A stretch of DNA of 64,000 nt, taken from assembly GCF_032854445.1 (NCBI RefSeq), contig NC_088297.1, forward strand, positions 24,193,127 through 24,257,126. Direction: 5' to 3'. This stretch comes from Liolophura sinensis (taxonomy: Eukaryota > Mollusca > Polyplacophora > Chitonida > Chitonidae). The notes below the pieces were generated by a model. It had not been told where the DNA came from. It did no database searches and saw nothing but the letters and a program-made list of their open reading frames with translations. A program made the position numbers and the translations under genes. Positions 59,165-64,000 of this stretch are shown here, piece after piece. The first letter of the stretch is position 1, and the number at the start of each line of letters is the position of its first letter.

Positions 59165-60478
59165 AACGCGGAATCGCTCATCAGCTGGACAGAGCCGCTC
59201 ATCAGCTGGACAGAACCACTCATCAGCTGGACAGAACCACTCATTAGCTCGACAGAATAGCTCATCAGCTCCACAGAACCGCTCATCAGCTGGACAAAAT
59301 AGCTCATCAGCTGGACAGAACCTATCATCAGCTGGACAGGACCGCTCATCAACGGGGTAGAACCACTCATCAGCTGGACAGAACCACTCATCAGCTGGAC
59401 AGAACCGCTCATCAGCTAGACAGAACCACTCATCAGCTGGACAGAACAGATCATCAGCTGGACAGAACAGTTCATCAGCTGGACAGAACCACTCATCAGC
59501 CGGACAAAACCGCTAACCAGCTGAACAGAACCACTTATCAGCTGGACAGAACCGCTCCTCAGCTGCACAGAACCTCTCCTCAGCTGGACAGAACCACTCA
59601 TCAGCTGGACAGAACCGCTCATCAGCTGCACAGACCCGCTCATCAGCTAGACAGAACCACTCATCACCTGGAGAGAACAACTCATCAGCTGGACAGAACC
59701 GCTCATCAGCTGCACAGAACCACTCATCAGCGGGACAGAACCACTCATCAGCTGGACAGAATAGCTCATCAGTTGGACAGAACCACTCATCAGCTGGACA
59801 GGACCGCTCATCAGCTAGACAGAACCGCTCATCAGCTGGACAGAACAACTAATCAGCTGCACAGAACTTCTCATCAGCTAGACAGAACCACTCATCAGCT
59901 GGACAGAACGGCTCATCAGCTGCACAAAACCTCTCGTCAGCTGGACAGAACCGCTCATCAGCTGGACAGAATAGCTCATCACCTAGACAGAACCACTCAT
60001 CGGCTGGACAGGACCGCTCATCAGCGGGGTAGAACCACTCATCAGCTGGACAGAACCGCTCATCAGCTGCACAGAATCGCTCATCAGCTGAACAGAACCA
60101 CTAATCAGCTAGACAGAGCCACTAATCAGCTGGACAGAACCACTAATCAGCTGGACAGAACCACTAATCAGCTGGACAGAACCGCTCATCAGCTGAACAG
60201 AATCGCTCATCAGCTGAACAGAACCACTAATCAGCTAGACAGAACCACTAATCAGCTGGACAGAACCACTAATCAGCTGCACAGAACCGCTCATCAGCTG
60301 GACAGAACCTCTCATCAGCTGAACAGAACCACTAATCAGCTGGACAGAACCACTAATCAGCTGGACAGAACCACTAATCAGCTGGACAGAACCTATCATC
60401 AGCTGGACAGAACCGCTCATCAGCTGGACAGGACCTCTCATCAGCTGGACAGAACCTCTCATCAGCTGGACATAATCC
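59165..60478. repeat. 21-bp tandem array, ~62 copies
   Basis: Units of ACAGAACCGCTCATCAGCTGG type, with CTAATCAG, TAGCTCATC and CTCTCATC variants. The array ends 24 bp from the splice donor of the 60503 exon. Because 21 is 3n, long open frames (up to 267 codons) exist on both strands. They are pure 7-residue repeats. Confidence 0.95.
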
Positions 60479-60502
60479 TCTGGGCGGCCCCACACAGCTT
60501 AC

Positions 60503-60631
60503 CTCGTTTTGTCCTGTATTCAGCATTATTATTGTTGACGACCTCTGTTCGAGAACAAGCCTCCAAAAGTCGATGACAGTGTCCGGTAAAGGCATCTGAG
60601 TGGAGATGTAGGCGAACTTGTTCTCGTAACC
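60503..60631 (-). CDS. Receptor-type PTP, D2 exon with FWRLV motif
   Basis: 43 codons in phase 0. The acceptor is AATGGCAG and the donor GTAAGC. It encodes ENKFAYISTQMPLP, then TVIDFWRLVLEQ and STIIMLN. F-I-x-T-Q-x-P-L-P followed by T-x-x-D-F-W-R-x-V is one of the most conserved PTP segments. The fit is excellent. The donor lies beside the end of the 21-bp array. Confidence 0.95.
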
Positions 60632-61200
60632 CTGCCATTCAAAAGACATAATCCTGATGAACTGGTTATGGCTGGAGGGTACCATTAATTTCATTTCGCC
60701 TCATACTAAACTCATACTAAAATTTGCCAGTACCATACTTAAATTTCACTATCTCTACTTAGCTCACTTAAAGTCGCCAGCCTTTTTGAAGTCTCCCATT
60801 GCCCTCTTAAATTCAAAACTTTGTACTTACATTCACCAATTTCTTTTTTTATAATTTTTTTTGGGGGGGGGGGGGGCGGGGGGAGGAGGGGTAGAGTGTT
60901 TAGTTTCTTTTATACTGTAGGCATAGCTTTTGCAAACTTCTGTGGACGGCTCGGGAGGAGTCAAATCTAGTTCAATTTTCATTACATCTAATTGTAATTG
61001 TCGATTTAATATATGGTCAGACTTTAGTAACAATCGTATATTTCAATACCTAGCAGAATTCAGTACAATGTAACAATCGGATTGAACCGATCAAGACTAT
61101 CTTGTGGTAATCCTCTACTGCAACAAATAAGGTACAGTCTTCCTCACTTCTTGATAGCTGAAGGGGTTTTCACTGGCAAGGGGAGATTACTCAGGCTTAC
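60632..61200. other. Intron of gene 2
   Basis: A G-rich run at about 60863-60895 and an AAGGGGAGATTACT motif at 61179. Otherwise unrecognised. Confidence 0.45.
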
Positions 61201-61274
61201 CCGTAGATAAACGGCGTTGATATAGTCTGTTCTCCCGGGGATGTACGTTGACAGGAATGTACGGCTTATGTCGG
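61201..61274 (-). CDS. Receptor-type PTP, D2 exon with DYINA motif
   Basis: Two bases plus 24 codons. The acceptor is GATTACAG and the donor GTAAGCC. It encodes DISRTFLSTYIPGRTDYINA and then VYLR. D-Y-I-N-A is the family's substrate-recognition-loop region. In active domains it is preceded by K-N-R-Y; here the R is in the preceding exon (SKNRDPDH). The join gives L-P-P-D, as is common in second domains. Confidence 0.92.
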
Positions 61275-61292
61275 CTGTAATCATAAATGTTA

Positions 61293-61346
61293 TGTATATT
61301 TATTTATTTATTTATTTGATTGATGTTTTACGCCTTACTCAAGTAT
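61293..61346 (-). mobile_element. SINE tail fragment
   Basis: (TTTA)n, TTGATTGATGTTTTACGCCT, TACTCAAG, 19 bp upstream of the acceptor of the 61201 exon. Confidence 0.75.
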
Positions 61347-61539
61347 ATATTGTTTTATAAAGTAATGTTTTATATAAACTGGAAATTATGTAATATAAAT
61401 TGTTTAATGCCAGGTGGTTTCATGTTATAATTTACTTAATGTAATGATCAAACAGCAGTTTGAGTAACTATAGGCCATCACTATTAACATTACTGTAAGT
61501 TGTTTTACCTGATTCTGCTTAAACCGTAGACGTCAAAGT

Positions 61540-61605
61540 ATGTATGTGTAATTGAGGTTTAACGTACTACTTAACAATTTTTCCGTCATATGACGACTAG
61601 AGATG
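61540..61605 (+). mobile_element. 'cttgggtttaacgtcgtac' repeat fragment
   Basis: GTATGTGTAATTGAGGTTTA, ACGTACTACTTAACAATTTT, TCCGTCATATGACGACTAG. Confidence 0.6.
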
Positions 61606-61639
61606 TCAAAGTTACTGCTATCTTAGCATTTACACCAGT

Positions 61640-61862
61640 ACGTGATGAAATTTAGTCGCTTATAGCATTCAGTTATAATGTTTTGTTTACAGGATGAAAT
61701 TTAGTCGCCTGTTGCATTCAATTACAATGGTTTGTTTACATTATGAAATTTAGTCGCCTGTTGCATTCAATTACAATGTTTTGTTTACATGATGAAATTT
61801 AGTCGGCTGTTAAATTCAATTACAATGGTTTGTTTACATGATGAAATTTAGTCGCGAGTTCT
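61640..61862. repeat. 49-bp tandem array, ~5 copies
   Basis: GATGAAATTTAGTCGCCTGT, TGCATTCAATTACAATGGTT, TGTTTACAT. Starts occur at 61644, 61693, 61742, 61791 and 61840. Confidence 0.92.
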
Positions 61863-62187
61863 TTGGTGGTTTGTGTTGAGTATTGTTTCGGAAATTGGTC
61901 ACGATTAATGGCCTTGAAGGTTCATTATGGTTCACAATTCGCCTTTAAGGAATATTTGCTAAGAGGCCTTAATTTCACTATTACTATTTTGCACACATTG
62001 CCTGTGATAAAGCTCTTCTTGATTTTTACATGTTATATTCTGGATGTCAGATTTGACTTCTCAGGTTCTTTATAAAAAGTATGTTCACTTGAAACTTTAA
62101 ATGAGCTTTCCCTACTGTAAACTGTCAATCATTTGAAGACTATTTCAAAACCGAGGATGAACGCTAAACCTGTTTAGTTTTACTTAC
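61863..62187. other. Intron of gene 2, no recognised feature
   Basis: Nothing recognised. Confidence 0.4.
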
Positions 62188-62287
62188 GCGGCAGATGGTC
62201 GGGATCTCTGTTCTTCGAGATGTTCTTCTCTGTACACGCCGCCTTGAAAGCCTCAGAGCTCGGCTTATTCTGTAGTACCTCCAGTGC
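62188..62287 (-). CDS. Receptor-type PTP, D2 N-terminal exon
   Basis: 33 codons plus one base. The acceptor is GCTTTCAG and the donor GTAAGTA. It encodes ALEVLQNKPSSEAFKAAC and then KNISKNRDPDHLP. This is the helix and K-N-R segment at the start of the second phosphatase domain. Phase joins 61201-61274. Confidence 0.88.
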
Positions 62288-62509
62288 CTGAAAGCAAACA
62301 GGCAAAATCCATACAACTCAGTATACGACACCTCAAGTGCGCGAGAAAAAAAAAAACGTTTTATTTTTCATGCATTTAATAATATTTTATCATAACTTCT
62401 TCTTCCATTAGAAGTAATAAATCCTCTATACCTGTATGGAAATGAAAAAGTTCAATCTAATATTTAAAAAATTGACAACCACATTCAAAGCTTATTATGC
62501 ATTATTGAT

Positions 62510-62602
62510 TTTTATCTGATTTGTGTTTTACGCTGTGCTCAAGAATATTTCACTTATACGACGGCCGCCACCATTATGGTGGGAGGAAACCGGGCAGAAC
62601 TT
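62510..62602 (-). mobile_element. SINE tail and body fragment
   Basis: GATTTGTGTTTTACGCTGTG, CTCAAGAATATTTCACTTAT, ACGGCCGCCACCATTATGGT, GGGAGGAAACCGGGCAGA. Truncated at the body. Confidence 0.85.
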
Positions 62603-62878
62603 GTATTTGTAAGGCTATATTCTTTGACACGATGACTAATAGTATAAAATTCAAATACTGGAAGGTACTTTGGACGGCACAAACAAGTTTAATAAAAAGT
62701 TTATGCAAAACAATCACAAATTATGATTCTCATTTTTATTCGCTTACATTTACAATAAATAGTTCTGAAACAAATAACACATTTATCAACTGGTTAAATG
62801 ACAATCGGAAAACACAGCTGACTGAGAATATTGCATTTTGATGTTTCTGTTCTGAACAAAATGTCCCAGTCCATGTAC

Positions 62879-63028
62879 CTCAAATTCTGACTGGATCTTG
62901 GGTACATTGTTAGGCGGGACAGGCCGGAAGTAAGATGTGGATTGCTGCGCAAACTCCGGGGTTGTGACAATGCTGTCAGCTCCAACCCAGGCATCAAGGA
63001 GTACACGGTGAAGGAAGGTAAACTGACC
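62879..63028 (-). CDS. Receptor-type PTP, D1-D2 linker exon
   Basis: 50 codons in phase 0. The acceptor is TTTGCTAG and the donor GTACATGG. It starts GQFTFLHRVLLDAWVGADS, the closing Q-Y/F-x-F-I/L-H/Y helix of the first phosphatase domain. The rest (PVPPNNVPKIQSEFE) is the inter-domain linker. Confidence 0.92.
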
Positions 63029-63884
63029 CTAGCAAAGAGAAACACATTTAAAATATTTAAACATTTCAAAGTCGTTGCTGAAGAGAAATTTAAATATTGA
63101 AAGAATAATCTAACCTAGGAGAGACACCATCTGTCTGCTCGGCTAACAATCAATCAAACATAATGATATTCCTTACAAGAATAGATTTTTAACTGTAGGT
63201 TGTGTACTTTACAAAATTTAAAGCATGGAAAATTTTCAGGACCTATGGAGCTTAGATAGAAAAATATGAGTACATCTGCGAAGAGTAATTAAATGATCTC
63301 TGCTCTAGCCACATTAGTATGTATATTATACCATTGTACTGAAACCGGGAACGAGGTAAATTTTCATGCGTAAAGACGACTCGGGTCCAGGCCGGACTGA
63401 CCATTGTTCTCTCCTAATATATGAGTACTACGTCACCATTCTGCACACAAAACGTCATCACAGAGGTAGGAAAGAACAATGGATTACACATGTTAGAGGT
63501 GGATTACTTTAGGAGGGAAAGGCTTTCATTTCCCGCTCAGCTATGGCACACTGTTGAGATATGGAGGAAACAATCTCAAAGTGACAAATGTTACCTGAGT
63601 TTAGTGAGTCTCACATCACCTGGTTTGTTTGTGGAACCGTTGAAAGGTCTTAAATACAGCAAGGAGATATCCACTTTTCTAAACGTAACTGAATTTGAAG
63701 TTGTTTACTGCCTTCCTCACGCGATCTCGACGAGGCATTACAGAGCAGGAAAACATCTTAGAACATGTCATGCAGGTAACAGCCAATCGGTAAGTTCACA
63801 CCTGCCCATGCTCCTGATTCTGTTACAGAATTCTCCGCTCGACGTTCGGTATCGCGAGACGGTACAAGATTTTGCGAGACTAAC
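63029..63884. other. Intron of gene 2
   Basis: A plus-strand open frame of 155 codons (63421-63888) runs antisense through this intron and across the splice donor. It shows no family resemblance and is probably fortuitous. Confidence 0.5.
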
Positions 63885-64000
63885 CTGAGTCTGGATCATA
63901 TTTGCCCTCTGTGACCGGATCCGTGTCACATACTTGGGAATGTCAACTTGATTCTCGGCCCGAGCTTGCTCCAGTAAAATGTCAAGGGCGATATACGTGC
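63885..64000 (-). CDS. Receptor-type PTP, end of D1 (partial, runs off window)
   Basis: Two bases plus 38 codons, cut by the window end. The donor GTTAG is at 63884-63880. It encodes TYIALDILLEQARAENQVDI and then KYVTRIRSQRANMIQTQ. T-F/Y-I-A-L-D with V-x-x-I/L-R-x-Q-R-x-x-M-V/I-Q-T is diagnostic for the C-terminal part of a first (catalytic) PTP domain just after its P-loop. The P-loop itself lies beyond the window. Two adjacent PTP domains indicate a receptor-type enzyme. Role by family: dephosphorylation of phosphotyrosine at the plasma membrane. The subclass is undetermined. Confidence 0.93.

Noticed and set aside
59773-60576. 267-codon open frame on the plus strand
   Set aside because: It is a pure 7-residue repeat produced by the 21-bp array. 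Comparable frames are open on the other strand, and it lies in an intron of the phosphatase gene.
63421-63888. 155-codon plus-strand frame near the window end
   Set aside because: It runs antisense through an intron and over the splice donor of a well-supported exon, with no recognisable domain.

Overview
This is eukaryotic (metazoan) DNA. It carries exons with consensus splice sites, very long introns, many tRNA-derived SINEs and an extraordinary density of minisatellites. The dominant SINE has a tRNA-like head, a conserved body and a 3' tail ending in (AAAT)n. From memory it resembles SINEs widespread in molluscs and other lophotrochozoans, so a marine mollusc or relative (a brachiopod is possible) is the best guess. 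The species is not determinable from the sequence alone.

Two protein-coding genes are supported, both on the minus strand and both incomplete. Gene 1 (exon 1 at 25923-26082, then 18039-18140, 3637-3800, 2169-2421 and 398-543, continuing past the window start) encodes a secreted or membrane protein. It has a signal peptide and the N-terminal half of an ANF_receptor-type ligand-binding domain, as in natriuretic-peptide receptors and receptor guanylate cyclases. The five exons join in phase to 825 nt, exactly 275 codons. Gene 2 (from beyond position 64000 down to a stop codon at 53331) encodes the end of the first and all of the second tyrosine-phosphatase domain of a receptor-type protein tyrosine phosphatase. 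Nine exons join in phase. The second domain looks catalytically dead: the WPD aspartate is not seen, and the P-loop arginine is a lysine.

The remaining sequence is introns plus about 27 kb between the genes. It is filled by more than 25 unrelated tandem arrays with units of 12 to 78 bp. The largest are a 39-bp array at 13.7-16.4 kb, a 47-bp array at 23.3-25.9 kb and a 21-bp array at 59.2-60.5 kb. There are also some 20 SINE copies in both orientations, candidate MITEs, palindromes, an LTR-like fragment pair and (TA)n tracts.

The most unusual observation concerns where some arrays came from. A 67-bp array at 54.8-55.5 kb repeats the 3' end of a phosphatase exon with its 5' splice site. A 62-bp array at 0.5-1.3 kb repeats the 5' end of a receptor exon with its 3' splice site. 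Two further arrays (56 bp at 30.1-30.6 kb and 21 bp at 3.3-3.4 kb) are internal expansions of SINEs. The window therefore shows minisatellites growing out of functional or mobile sequence, in two cases lining up ladders of decoy splice sites next to real exons. Long open frames inside the arrays are low-complexity artefacts and are not annotated as genes.
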